The notes below the pieces were generated by a model that was not told where the DNA came from, did no database searches, and saw only the letters and a program-made list of their open reading frames with translations. A stretch of DNA of 6,700 nucleotides from Betaproteobacteria bacterium (GTDB lineage Bacteria > Pseudomonadota > Gammaproteobacteria > Burkholderiales > SG8-41): the NCBI GenBank assembly GCA_021300125.1, contig JAJTHX010000221.1, positions 1-6,700 on the forward strand. Reading direction: 5' to 3'. This document shows positions 1 to 6,340 of the stretch, piece by piece. Position 1 is the first letter of the stretch. Each line of letters begins with the position of its first letter. The translations under genes and the position numbers were made by a program.

Positions 1-551
1 AACCCGACGTCGATCTGGTTCTACTCGACATCATGATGCCCGAACTCGACGGCTACGAGGTGCTGAGGCGGATGCGCCGCCGCGGCTCCAAAACACCGGT
101 GCTGATGCTGACCGCCCGCGATGCGCTGGAGGACCGCGTGCGCGGACTCGATCTGGGCGCCGACGACTATCTGACCAAGCCCTACGACCTGCCCGAACTT
201 GAGGCACGCGTGCGCGCGCTGATCCGCCGTGGCCAGTCCGGCGGCACAGCTGAACTGCGCCAGGGCGACCTGATGCTTGACACTGCGGGACGTCGCGCCA
301 CCATCAAAGGAGTGCCGCTGGAACTTTCAGCGCGGGAACTGGGCGTGCTTGAGGTGCTGATGCTGCGTGCCGGTCGGGTGGTGAGCAAGGAACAGCTCGC
401 CGAACAGCTCTACGGCTGGGGCGAGGAAGTGGGCGCCAACGCGATCGAGGTCTACGTGCACCGTCTGCGCAAGAAGCTGGAGCCCTCGGGCACTGGAGTA
501 CGCACCATCCGCGGCCTGGGCTACCTGCTCGAGCGCGCCGGCCAGGACTGA
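1..551 (+). CDS. OmpR/PhoB-family response regulator (TctD/QseB-like), 5' end outside the window
   Basis: This is the cytoplasmic DNA-binding partner of the sensor kinase that follows. The open frame runs in from the left edge (first full codon at base 3), so roughly 40 N-terminal residues of a typical 220-residue regulator are missing. The receiver domain shows the likely phospho-accepting Asp in LLDIMMPELDG (codon 27-29), the conserved Thr in VLMLTARD (codon 111-113) and the conserved Lys in DDYLTKPYDLPEL (codon 177-179). A winged-helix output domain follows from about base 320, with the recognition-helix stretch IEVYVHRLRKKLE and the closing TIRGLGYLLE. The ATG at 33 lies inside the receiver domain and is not a real start. 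The TGA at 549-551 is 11 bases before the kinase start, so the two are surely one transcript. Family assignment is firm. The TctD/QseB flavour is inferred from the partner, and the target genes are unknown. Confidence 0.95.
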   Translation, partial: PDVDLVLLDIMMPELDGYEVLRRMRRRGSKTPVLMLTARDALEDRVRGLDLGADDYLTKPYDLPELEARVRALIRRGQSGGTAELRQGDLMLDTAGRRATIKGVPLELSARELGVLEVLMLRAGRVVSKEQLAEQLYGWGEEVGANAIEVYVHRLRKKLEPSGTGVRTIRGLGYLLERAGQD

Positions 552-562
552 GCACGCCCGCC

Positions 563-1951
563 TTGAAAGAGCGCATCCGCACGCTGCGCAACCAGCTGCT
601 GCTGTGGGTCAGCGCGCCGCTGCTCGCGCTGTGGGTAATCAGCACCATCATCGACCATGACGTGGCCACCGCCTTCGTCAACCTGAACTACGACCGCGCC
701 CTGCTCGACACCGCGATCGACCTCGGCCGCAGCGTGCGCGCGGTTGACGACCGCCTCTATCTCGACCTGCCGCAACCGGTGATCGAGATGCTGATCTCGG
801 GCGAGCGCGGCCGCTACTACTACCGCGCCAACGGCCCTTCCGGCGAATACATCACTGGCGATCCGGACCTGCCGGATCCGCCCGAATCGGCGCAAAGCGA
901 CCGCGTGACCTACTACGATGAGGTCTACCGCAACGAGAAAATCCGCGCCGTGGCGCTTCGCGTGCCGGTACGCCCCGGCTCGGGCCAGGGTGCAATCATG
1001 ATCCAGGTCGCCGACAAGTCGAGGCTGCGCGATGATTTTGCCCGGCAGATCCTGCTCAAGATGATCGCGCCCCAGGCAATCCTCGTGCTGCTCGCGGCGC
1101 TCACCGTCTGGTTCGGCGTCGGTATCGGCCTGCGCGGTCTGTCCTCGATCCGCGGCCAGATCGAAAGCCGCTCCGACCTTGACCTGAGTCCGCTCGATGC
1201 GGGCGGCGTACCGGCCGAAGTGCGGCCGCTGGTGCTGGCCATGAATGACCTGCTGGTGCGGCTTACCGCAACCCTCGCCGGACAGCGCCGCTTCATAGCC
1301 GACGCCGCGCACCAGCTGCGCACGCCGATCGCGGCCATCAAGGCCCAGTCCGAAATTGCGTTGCGGCAGGTGCGCGACGAGCCCGCGCGGGCCACGCTGC
1401 AGCAGCTATGCACCGCGGCGGACCATGCCGGGCATCTGGTGAGCCAGCTGCTGACGCTGGCGCGCGCCGAGCCTGGTGCGCAGAAGGCGCTCGAACGCCA
1501 GCCGGTCGATCTTGCCACACTCGCGCGTGAAACCACCATGGAATGGGTGCCGCGGGCGCTGGCGCGCGGCATAGACCTTGGCTTTGATTCGACGACGCCT
1601 GAAACAAGAACCGAGGGTGATGCCTTCCTGATCCGCGAACTGCTCAACAACCTGATCGATAACGCAATCCGCTATACCCCGCAGGACGGCAAGGTGACGG
1701 TGCGCGTGCTGATGGTGGAGCAAAGTCCGGCACTGGAAGTCGAGGACAACGGACCGGGCATCGCGAAACACGAGCGCGAGCGGGTGTTCGAGCGCTTCTA
1801 CCGCATTCCCGAGAGCAGTGGCGAAGGCTGCGGCCTGGGCCTCGCCATCGTGCGCGAGATCGCCGAGGGCCACGGCGCCACGGTGGAGGTGCTCCCTGGC
1901 AGCGAAGGCACCGGCAGCCTGATCCGGGTCTGTTTCAGGCCGGGGCGGTAA
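563..1951 (+). CDS. Sensor histidine kinase, TctE/QseC-like, with 2CSK_N-type periplasmic domain
   Basis: Inner-membrane kinase of 462 residues, predicted to phosphorylate the upstream regulator. It reads as TM1 (about residues 12-30), a periplasmic part (31-166) resembling the 2CSK_N domain of TctE-type kinases (NLNYDRALLDTAIDL, then LDLP and GEYITGDPDLPDPP), TM2 (about 168-190), a HAMP-like linker, a HisKA domain with His250 in DAAHQLRTPIAAIK, and an HATPase domain. The ATPase shows the N box ELLNNLIDNAIRY (359-371), G1 box EDNGPGI (394-400), F box ERFYRIP and G2 glycines 422, 424 and 426, so catalysis looks intact. The start is TTG at 563: no in-frame ATG precedes TM1, and the next Met lies deep in the periplasmic domain. 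No good Shine-Dalgarno site is seen; AGGA at 544-547 is about 15 bases away, so coupling to the regulator is likely. TctE kinases classically respond to tricarboxylates, but no transporter is in view and the ligand is unknown. Confidence 0.93.
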   Translation: MKERIRTLRNQLLLWVSAPLLALWVISTIIDHDVATAFVNLNYDRALLDTAIDLGRSVRAVDDRLYLDLPQPVIEMLISGERGRYYYRANGPSGEYITGDPDLPDPPESAQSDRVTYYDEVYRNEKIRAVALRVPVRPGSGQGAIMIQVADKSRLRDDFARQILLKMIAPQAILVLLAALTVWFGVGIGLRGLSSIRGQIESRSDLDLSPLDAGGVPAEVRPLVLAMNDLLVRLTATLAGQRRFIADAAHQLRTPIAAIKAQSEIALRQVRDEPARATLQQLCTAADHAGHLVSQLLTLARAEPGAQKALERQPVDLATLARETTMEWVPRALARGIDLGFDSTTPETRTEGDAFLIRELLNNLIDNAIRYTPQDGKVTVRVLMVEQSPALEVEDNGPGIAKHERERVFERFYRIPESSGEGCGLGLAIVREIAEGHGATVEVLPGSEGTGSLIRVCFRPGR

Positions 1952-3770
1952 GCCCTTCGTCGCCCCCGCGCGCATCCTCCTGCTGCTGCAGCGCCCACAT
2001 CTGGGCATAACTGCCGCCGGCGGCCAGCAGCTCGGCATGCCGTCCGCGCTCGATGATACGGCCCTGCTCCAGCACCAGGATCTCGTCGGCGTCCATCACC
2101 GTAGACAGGCGGTGGGCAATCACCAGCGTGGTACGGCCCTGCGCAATCTCGTTCAGCTCCTTCTGGATCGCCTGCTCGGTGCGTGAATCCAGCGCCGAGG
2201 TGGCCTCGTCGAAAATCATCACGCGCGGATTCTTCAGGATCGCGCGCGCTATCGCCACTCGCTGCTTCTCGCCGCCGGAGAGCTTGAGCCCGCGCTCGCC
2301 GACCATGGTCTCGTAGCCGTCGGGAAGGCCCTCGATGAAATCGTGGATGTGTGCCGCGCGGGCGGCGGCTACCACTTCCTCGCGGCTGGCCGAGGGACGC
2401 CCGTACTGGATGTTGTAGAGGATCGTATCGTTGAACAGCACCGTATCCTGGGGAACGATCGCGATCGCGGCGCGCAGGCTGGTTTGCTTGAGCCCGCGGA
2501 TGTCGACACCACCGACACTGACCGCACCGCCGGTGACGTCGTAGAAGCGGTAGAGCAGCCGCGCCAGCGTCGACTTGCCCGCACCGCTGGAACCGACCAC
2601 CGCGACCTTGGCCGCGGGCGGAATTTCGAAGCTCATCCCGTGCAGGATCTGCCGCCGCGGGTCATAGCCGAAATCGACGGCCTCGAAACGCACCGCAGCC
2701 GGCCCCTGCGGCAGCTCCACCGCGCCAGGTGCATCATCCACCTCGCGGTGCTGCTCGAGCAGACCGAACATGCGCTCCATGTCGATCAGCGCCTGCTTGA
2801 TCTCGCGGTAGGCCATGCCGAGAAAATTGAGCGGGATGTAGAGCTGGATCAGCAGCGCGTTGACCAGCACCAGATCGCCCAGTGTCAGGTCGCGCGCCAC
2901 CACGCCCTGCGCGCACAGGATCATCAGCAGTGTCGCCGCCACCGCGATGATCGCGGCCTGGCCGACATTGAGCAGGCCGAGCGAGGCCTCGTTGCGCACC
3001 GCCATCACCTCGTAGCGCTGCAGGTTGTCGTCGTAGCGCCTCGCCTCGAATTCCTCATTGTTGAAATACTTGACGGTCTCGTAGTTGAGAAGGCTGTCGA
3101 TGGCGCGGGTGTTGGCCTTGGAGTCCAGCTCGTTGGCGCGCTTGCGGATCGCGGTGCGCCATTCGGTGATGCCGATGGTGAAGGCAATGTAGACAACCAC
3201 CGCGGCAAAAGTGACCGCTACAAAGCGCCAGTCGAACTTGGCGAACAGCACTGCCGCCACCAGCACGAATTCCAGCACCACCGGGATGATCGAGAACAGC
3301 ATGAACGACAGCAGCGTGGAAATGCCGCGGGTGCCGCGCTCGATGTCGCGCGACATCCCCCCGGTCTGGCGGTCGAGGTGAAAGCGCAGCGACAGCGCAT
3401 GCAGGTGGCGGAACACCGCCAGCGCGACACGGCGGGCGGCGCGCTGCGTCACCGGCACGAACACCACGTCGCGCAGTTCGGCAAACAGTACAGTGGACAG
3501 CCGCAGCAGGCCGTAGGCGAGCAGCAGCGCGAGCGGCAGCACCAGCACGCCACGGGAAGCATCGAGCGAATCGACGATGTCCTTCATCACCAGCGGCACG
3601 CCGACGTTGGCGAACTTCGCCGCGATCAGCAGCAGCATCGCCAGCACCACGCGCCACTTGTGCTCCCACAGGTAGGGCAGCAGCATCGGCACCACGCGCC
3701 AGTCGCGGCGCGCGGCCTTGCCCGCCCCAGCCTGCGGCGCATTGGCCGCAGCCGTGTGTGCAGCGCTCAT
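1935..3770 (-). CDS. Atm1/HMT1-type ABC exporter, fused permease and ATPase
   Basis: Half-transporter of 611 residues that should work as a homodimer in the inner membrane. A hydrophilic N-terminus is followed by a six-helix type IV exporter domain (about 40-330) and a nucleotide-binding domain (about 360-595). The ATPase motifs are complete: Walker A GSSGAGKST (393-401), Q-loop Gln441, signature LSGGEKQR (497-504), Walker B VMIFDEATSALD with Asp521-Glu522, and H-loop His553. Atm1-family hallmarks are NYETVKYFNNEEFEARRYD (229-247), PLNFLGMAYREIKQALIDME, and Arg205/Arg209 in EWRTAIRKRAN, which match by recall the glutathione-contact arginines of yeast Atm1. Relatives export glutathione derivatives, metal-glutathione adducts or a sulfur species for Fe-S assembly; the substrate here is inferred only. 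The start at 3770 is preferred over ATG 3785 because GGAG (3780-3777) sits six bases before it and nothing precedes the other. The stop overlaps the convergent kinase gene by 17 bases. Confidence 0.93.
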   Translation of the reverse strand: MSAAHTAAANAPQAGAGKAARRDWRVVPMLLPYLWEHKWRVVLAMLLLIAAKFANVGVPLVMKDIVDSLDASRGVLVLPLALLLAYGLLRLSTVLFAELRDVVFVPVTQRAARRVALAVFRHLHALSLRFHLDRQTGGMSRDIERGTRGISTLLSFMLFSIIPVVLEFVLVAAVLFAKFDWRFVAVTFAAVVVYIAFTIGITEWRTAIRKRANELDSKANTRAIDSLLNYETVKYFNNEEFEARRYDDNLQRYEVMAVRNEASLGLLNVGQAAIIAVAATLLMILCAQGVVARDLTLGDLVLVNALLIQLYIPLNFLGMAYREIKQALIDMERMFGLLEQHREVDDAPGAVELPQGPAAVRFEAVDFGYDPRRQILHGMSFEIPPAAKVAVVGSSGAGKSTLARLLYRFYDVTGGAVSVGGVDIRGLKQTSLRAAIAIVPQDTVLFNDTILYNIQYGRPSASREEVVAAARAAHIHDFIEGLPDGYETMVGERGLKLSGGEKQRVAIARAILKNPRVMIFDEATSALDSRTEQAIQKELNEIAQGRTTLVIAHRLSTVMDADEILVLEQGRIIERGRHAELLAAGGSYAQMWALQQQEDARGGDEGLTAPA

Positions 3771-3787
3771 GCCGTGCTCCGGCATGA
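3767..3787 (-). repeat. Perfect inverted repeat over the ABC exporter start codons
   Basis: The arms TCATGCCG (3767-3774) and CGGCATGA (3780-3787) are exact reverse complements, eight base pairs, separated by five bases (3775-3779). In the minus-strand mRNA this folds to a stem with loop GAGCA. Both candidate AUG codons lie in the stem, and three of the four Shine-Dalgarno bases lie in the loop. The repeat is seen directly. Its role as a translation-controlling hairpin or as a DNA operator just downstream of the putative promoter is inference. Confidence 0.6.
3777..3780 (-). promoter_or_regulatory. Shine-Dalgarno site that fixes the ABC exporter start
   Basis: On the minus strand GGAG is followed by six bases (CACGGC) and then ATG at 3770-3768, which is ideal spacing. 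The other in-frame ATG (3785-3783) is preceded only by a T-rich run. The annotated protein should therefore begin MSAAHT rather than MPEHGMSAAHT. Confidence 0.7.
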
Positions 3788-3800
3788 AAAAAATTTATTA

Positions 3801-3806
3801 ATTAAA
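3801..3806 (-). promoter_or_regulatory. Candidate -10 element for the ABC exporter
   Basis: Minus-strand TTTAAT matches the sigma-70 -10 consensus at five of six positions and lies in the only clearly AT-rich patch of the window. Transcription would start near 3793. That would leave too little leader to use the ATG at 3785 but a normal short leader for the ATG at 3770. No good -35 hexamer is found 16-18 bases upstream, so the call is tentative. Confidence 0.35.
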
Positions 3807-3838
3807 TCAATGGGTTGCATATTCATTGTTCAGGCAGT

Positions 3839-3903
3839 GGCCGGCACGATACGGCGGACATCGTGTGCAGCGATTATCGCATCGGACGGGCGCAGCACCG
3901 GCC
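3839..3903 (-). repeat. Nested inverted repeats between the YbhP-like gene and the ABC exporter
   Basis: Three inverted repeats lie in the 145-base gap. GGCCGG (3839-3844) can pair with CCGGCC (3898-3903). Inside that, CACGAT (3845-3850) pairs with ATCGTG (3860-3865) across nine bases, and GCGAT/ATCGC form an 11-base palindrome (3870-3880). Together they could fold as one outer stem enclosing two hairpins. No T-run follows on either strand, so it is not a standard intrinsic terminator. It could be a Rho-independent remnant, operator sites or chance in GC-rich DNA. The remainder of the gap holds the AT-rich promoter patch and no credible ORF. Confidence 0.4.
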
Positions 3904-3915
3904 CCATCCCCGCAT

Positions 3916-4692
3916 TCAGAGGCGTTCCAGTTCAGCCATCAGCGGGGCGTGGTCGGACAGCCGCGACCAGCGGCGGTCGCGCTGCACGCGGGTGCCGCGC
4001 ACCCTGAAACCGCGCACGTAGATGCGGTCCAGCCGCAGCATCGGCAACGCCGCCGGAAAGCTGCGCGCCGGCGCGCCGCCTGACAGTTCGAACACTTCGT
4101 GCATATTGAGCGGATGGGCGAATTCCTGGGTGGCGCGTTGGCGCCAGGTCCAGTCGTTGAAGTCGCCGGCAACGATCAGCGGCGCATCCGCTGGCACCAG
4201 CCGCTCGATGCGCTGGCGCAGGCGCTCGAGCTGGCGCGAACGGCCGCGCGCGGTGAGCGCAAGGTGCACGCAAACCGCATGCAGTGTCTGCGGCCAGCCC
4301 GGCACTGCGATTTCGCAATGCAGCAGCCCGCGACTCTCGTAACGATGGGCCGACACATCCTCGTTGTCCCAGCGCAGGATCGGATAGCGCGAGAGCAAGG
4401 CGTTGCCGTGGTGGCCGGCGTCATACATGGCGTTGCGGCCATAGGCATGGTTCGGCCACAACGTGTCGGCAAGGTACTCGTACTGCGACTGCGCAGGCCA
4501 GTCTCGGTGGCGCCGGGCATGGCCTTCGTGGGCGCCGAGCACCTCCTGCAGGAACACCAGGTCGGGATGCAGGGCATGCAGCTCATCGCGCAGCGCACGC
4601 AGCGACGGCCGTCGCGAGAACAGCGGCGTGGCCGGAAAACCCTTGTGGATGTTGTAGGTGGCGACGCTGAGCTGCCGCGGCGCCACGCGCAT
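3916..4692 (-). CDS. Endonuclease/exonuclease/phosphatase (EEP) family protein, YbhP-like
   Basis: A single EEP-fold domain of 258 residues, close to E. coli YbhP in length. The metal and phosphate-site motifs of the superfamily are all present: Asn14 in TYNIHKG, Glu50 in LVFLQE, His95 in HHGNALLSRYPI, His143 in CVHLAL, Asp177 and Asn179 in GDFND, Asp222 in LDRIYV, and the closing SDH (246-248). It should therefore be an Mg-dependent phosphodiesterase or phosphatase, but the substrate (nucleic acid, inositol phosphate or lipid headgroup) cannot be read from sequence. No signal peptide or membrane segment is seen. The ATG at 4692 follows the nadA TGA by eight bases and lacks a clear Shine-Dalgarno site, which suggests translational coupling to nadA. 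In many proteobacteria ybhP-like genes sit beside the cardiolipin synthase gene clsB; here the next gene is an ABC exporter instead. Confidence 0.88.
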   Translation of the reverse strand: MRVAPRQLSVATYNIHKGFPATPLFSRRPSLRALRDELHALHPDLVFLQEVLGAHEGHARRHRDWPAQSQYEYLADTLWPNHAYGRNAMYDAGHHGNALLSRYPILRWDNEDVSAHRYESRGLLHCEIAVPGWPQTLHAVCVHLALTARGRSRQLERLRQRIERLVPADAPLIVAGDFNDWTWRQRATQEFAHPLNMHEVFELSGGAPARSFPAALPMLRLDRIYVRGFRVRGTRVQRDRRWSRLSDHAPLMAELERL

Positions 4693-4700
4693 GGAGTACG

Positions 4701-5801
4701 TCAGGACACCGCGAGCATGCGGTCAAGCGCGATGCGGGCGAGTTCGGCCTCGTAGGCCGGCACCTTGATCTGGTTGACCACCTTGCCCGCGACGAGGTTT
4801 TCGAGCGCCCAGGCGAGATGCTGCGGATCGATGCGCTGCATGGTCGAACACATGCACACGGTCGGCGCCATGAACTGCACCGACTTGCCCTGCGGCCGGA
4901 GCTCCTCGGCGATGCGGTTGACCAGGTTCAGTTCGGTGCCCACCAGCCAGCGCGACCCGGGCGGGCTCGAGGCGATGGTCTTGATGATGTAGTCGGTGGA
5001 GCCGACGTAGTCGGAGAGCTTGCACACCTCGAAGTTGCACTCGGGATGGCTGATCACCAGCCCGCCTGGATGCTGCTGGCGCCAGCGCAGGATGTGCTGC
5101 GCCTGGAACATCTGGTGCACCGAGCAGTGCCCTTTCCACAGCAGCACCTTGGCCATCTTGATCTGCTGCGGCGTGAGGCCGCCCAGCGGCAGGTCGGGAT
5201 CCCACACCAGCATCTCCGACAGCGGGATGTCCATCAGGTAGCCGGTCCAGCGGCCGAGGTGCTGGTCGGGGAAGAACAGCACTTTTTCACGGCGGCCGAA
5301 AGCCCAGTTCAGGATCTGGCGCGCGTTGGACGAGGTGCAGACAATGCCGCCATGCTCGCCGCAGAAGGCCTTGAGGTCGGCGGCGGAATTGATGTAGGTG
5401 ATCGGCGTGATGTGCTGGTCGGGATCGATCACTTCGGCAATTTCACGCCAGGCGCGCTCGACCTTGGACAGGTTGGCCATGTCGGCCATCGAGCAGCCGG
5501 CATTCATGTCGGGCAGGATCACCTGCTGCGTCGGCCGCGACAGGATATCGGCCACTTCGGCCATGAAGTGCACGCCGCAGAACACGATGTACTCCGAATC
5601 GGTCTGCGCCGCGAGCTTGGACAGTTGCAGCGAATCGCCGGAGAGGTCGGCGTGTTTGTAGACATCGGCGCGCTGGTAGTGGTGGCCGAGCAACACGACT
5701 TTTTTGCCGAGCTTTTTCCGCGCGGCAACGATACGCGCGTCGCAATCTGCATCGGCAAGCGGTTTGAAACGGTCAAAGGCAATCGTCTCGGCGTCCATCA
5801 T
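4701..5801 (-). CDS. nadA: Quinolinate synthase NadA
   Basis: This cytoplasmic [4Fe-4S] enzyme condenses iminoaspartate (from NadB) with dihydroxyacetone phosphate to give quinolinate, the precursor of NAD. The 366-residue product has the three-fold pseudo-repeat of the family. Visible signatures are LGHHYQRADV (38-47), SGDSLQLS (54-61), FCGVHFMAE (74-82), MNAGCSMAD (99-107), SSNA, PDQHLGR (178-184), KGHCSVHQ (223-230), HPECNFEVC, VGSTDYI and APTVCMCSTM (312-321). The cluster ligands are expected to be Cys103, Cys226 and one of Cys316/Cys318, by position relative to the E. coli enzyme. Two ATGs stand in tandem (5801 and 5798). AGGG at 5809-5806 is four bases from the first and seven from the second, so the second (365 residues) is slightly better placed. 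nadB and nadC are not in the window. nudB lies 89 bases upstream, and the YbhP-like gene starts eight bases downstream. Confidence 0.97.
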   Translation of the reverse strand: MMDAETIAFDRFKPLADADCDARIVAARKKLGKKVVLLGHHYQRADVYKHADLSGDSLQLSKLAAQTDSEYIVFCGVHFMAEVADILSRPTQQVILPDMNAGCSMADMANLSKVERAWREIAEVIDPDQHITPITYINSAADLKAFCGEHGGIVCTSSNARQILNWAFGRREKVLFFPDQHLGRWTGYLMDIPLSEMLVWDPDLPLGGLTPQQIKMAKVLLWKGHCSVHQMFQAQHILRWRQQHPGGLVISHPECNFEVCKLSDYVGSTDYIIKTIASSPPGSRWLVGTELNLVNRIAEELRPQGKSVQFMAPTVCMCSTMQRIDPQHLAWALENLVAGKVVNQIKVPAYEAELARIALDRMLAVS

Positions 5802-5820
5802 CCGGCCCTGTTCAGGTCAG

Positions 5821-5832
5821 CCCCTTGCGGGG
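5821..5832 (-). promoter_or_regulatory. Short GNRA-capped hairpin in the nadA leader
   Basis: In the minus-strand RNA, CCCC-GCAA-GGGG forms four G-C pairs capped by a GCAA (GNRA-type) tetraloop, about 20 bases before the nadA start. Next to it, CCTGTTCAGG (5807-5816) is a ten-base palindrome that overlaps the Shine-Dalgarno site. The pairing is seen directly. A regulatory role is unproven, and the leader does not resemble any riboswitch I recognise. Confidence 0.3.
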
Positions 5833-5845
5833 AAAAGTGCGGAAT

Positions 5846-5856
5846 ATTGCAGCAAT
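5846..5856. repeat. Small palindrome upstream of nadA
   Basis: ATTGC-A-GCAAT has five-base arms around one central base, in the 89-base gap between nudB and nadA. It could be a half-length operator. It is too short to assign to a regulator family, and no matching copy was noticed elsewhere in the window. Confidence 0.25.
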
Positions 5857-5861
5857 TTGAC

Positions 5862-5897
5862 AAAAAAACCAATCCTGGATTCCCGCGCGTTCAGGAC
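5862..5897 (-). terminator. Weak intrinsic-terminator-like structure after nudB
   Basis: On the minus strand GTCCTG (5897-5892, overlapping the nudB stop) can pair with CAGGAT (5877-5872) with one G-U pair. The loop is 14 bases, and TGG and then seven T residues (5868-5862) follow. The T-run is convincing but the stem is short, so it may only attenuate read-through into nadA. This leaves open whether nadA belongs to the nudB transcript. Confidence 0.35.
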
Positions 5898-6340
5898 AAT
5901 TTGATGCGCTGCGGCAACTGGCGGATGGCCTCGGCGTTGCTCCACGAAAACACCCGTTCCGCCGCCTCCCGCCAAGGCAGCCAGCACTGCGCCAGATGCT
6001 CGCGCGGCGCCAGCCGGACCTCGCATCTGGCGGGCAAAGTGAGCGCGAAGACATGCTCGGTGTTGTGGGTAACCCCGGGCGCGTAACGGTGGCGCCAGTG
6101 AGGGTAGATTTCATAACGGTTCTGCAATTGCCAGTCGGCGAGCGCGTCCTCAGTCACTGAGAGGCCGGTCTCCTCGGCCAGTTCCCGCCGCGCCGTTTCA
6201 ACCAGGGTTTCGCCGGCATCCTGGCTGCCAGTGACCGACTGCCAGAATCCCGGCCGGTCGGCGCGTTCGAGCAGCAACACCTCCAGATCGCGGGTATGCA
6301 CCAGCACCAGCACCGACACCGGAATCTTGTAGCCGCTCAT
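5891..6340 (-). CDS. nudB: Dihydroneopterin triphosphate diphosphatase NudB (Nudix hydrolase)
   Basis: NudB removes pyrophosphate from 7,8-dihydroneopterin triphosphate, the second step of bacterial folate synthesis, in the cytoplasm. The 149-residue product matches the family length. The Nudix box is perfect: Gly38, Glu44, Arg52-Glu53, Glu56-Glu57, Gly59-Leu60 in the pattern Gx5Ex7REUxEExGU. Residues that set NudB apart from other Nudix proteins, as I recall E. coli NudB, are also present: RPGFWQSVTGS (29-39), RHRYAPGVTHNTEH (83-96) and the late WSN (133-135). The start is the ATG at 6340-6338. It is the last of four tandem copies of the same 14-base start region, and only this one opens into the long frame. 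There is no strong Shine-Dalgarno site, so initiation probably depends on ribosomes arriving from the barstar gene through the repeat. The stop at 5891 lies 89 bases before nadA. Confidence 0.95.
   Translation of the reverse strand: MSGYKIPVSVLVLVHTRDLEVLLLERADRPGFWQSVTGSQDAGETLVETARRELAEETGLSVTEDALADWQLQNRYEIYPHWRHRYAPGVTHNTEHVFALTLPARCEVRLAPREHLAQCWLPWREAAERVFSWSNAEAIRQLPQRIKLS

Noticed and set aside
521..1312. A 263-codon open frame on the minus strand, opposite the regulator and kinase
   Set aside because: It lies antisense to well-supported two-component genes, and its composition is that of a shadow frame.
3771..3785. ATG at 3785 as the start of the ABC exporter
   Set aside because: No ribosome site precedes it, the likely transcription start leaves almost no leader, and the GGAG lies after it at correct spacing for the ATG at 3770.
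2343..4007. A 554-codon open frame on the plus strand, opposite the ABC exporter
   Set aside because: It is antisense to a gene with intact ABC motifs, its product is a low-diversity mix rich in His, Gln, Arg and Asp with no recognisable domain, and it runs through the intergenic gap. It is typical of a shadow frame in GC-rich DNA.
5835..5863. Promoter for nadA based on minus-strand TTGTCA at 5863-5858
   Set aside because: The -35-like hexamer is good, but at 17 bases' spacing the -10 position reads GCACTT, which matches the consensus at only one position.
1934..5898. Repeated TTCAGG near several stops and starts (1934, 3829, 5811, 5891)
   Set aside because: A six-base word is expected a few times by chance in a window of this size, and the flanking bases are not shared.
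4818..6086. A 422-codon open frame on the plus strand, opposite nadA and part of nudB
   Set aside because: It crosses two genes with unmistakable family motifs and their intergenic gap, and its product has no recognisable domain or credible start signal.
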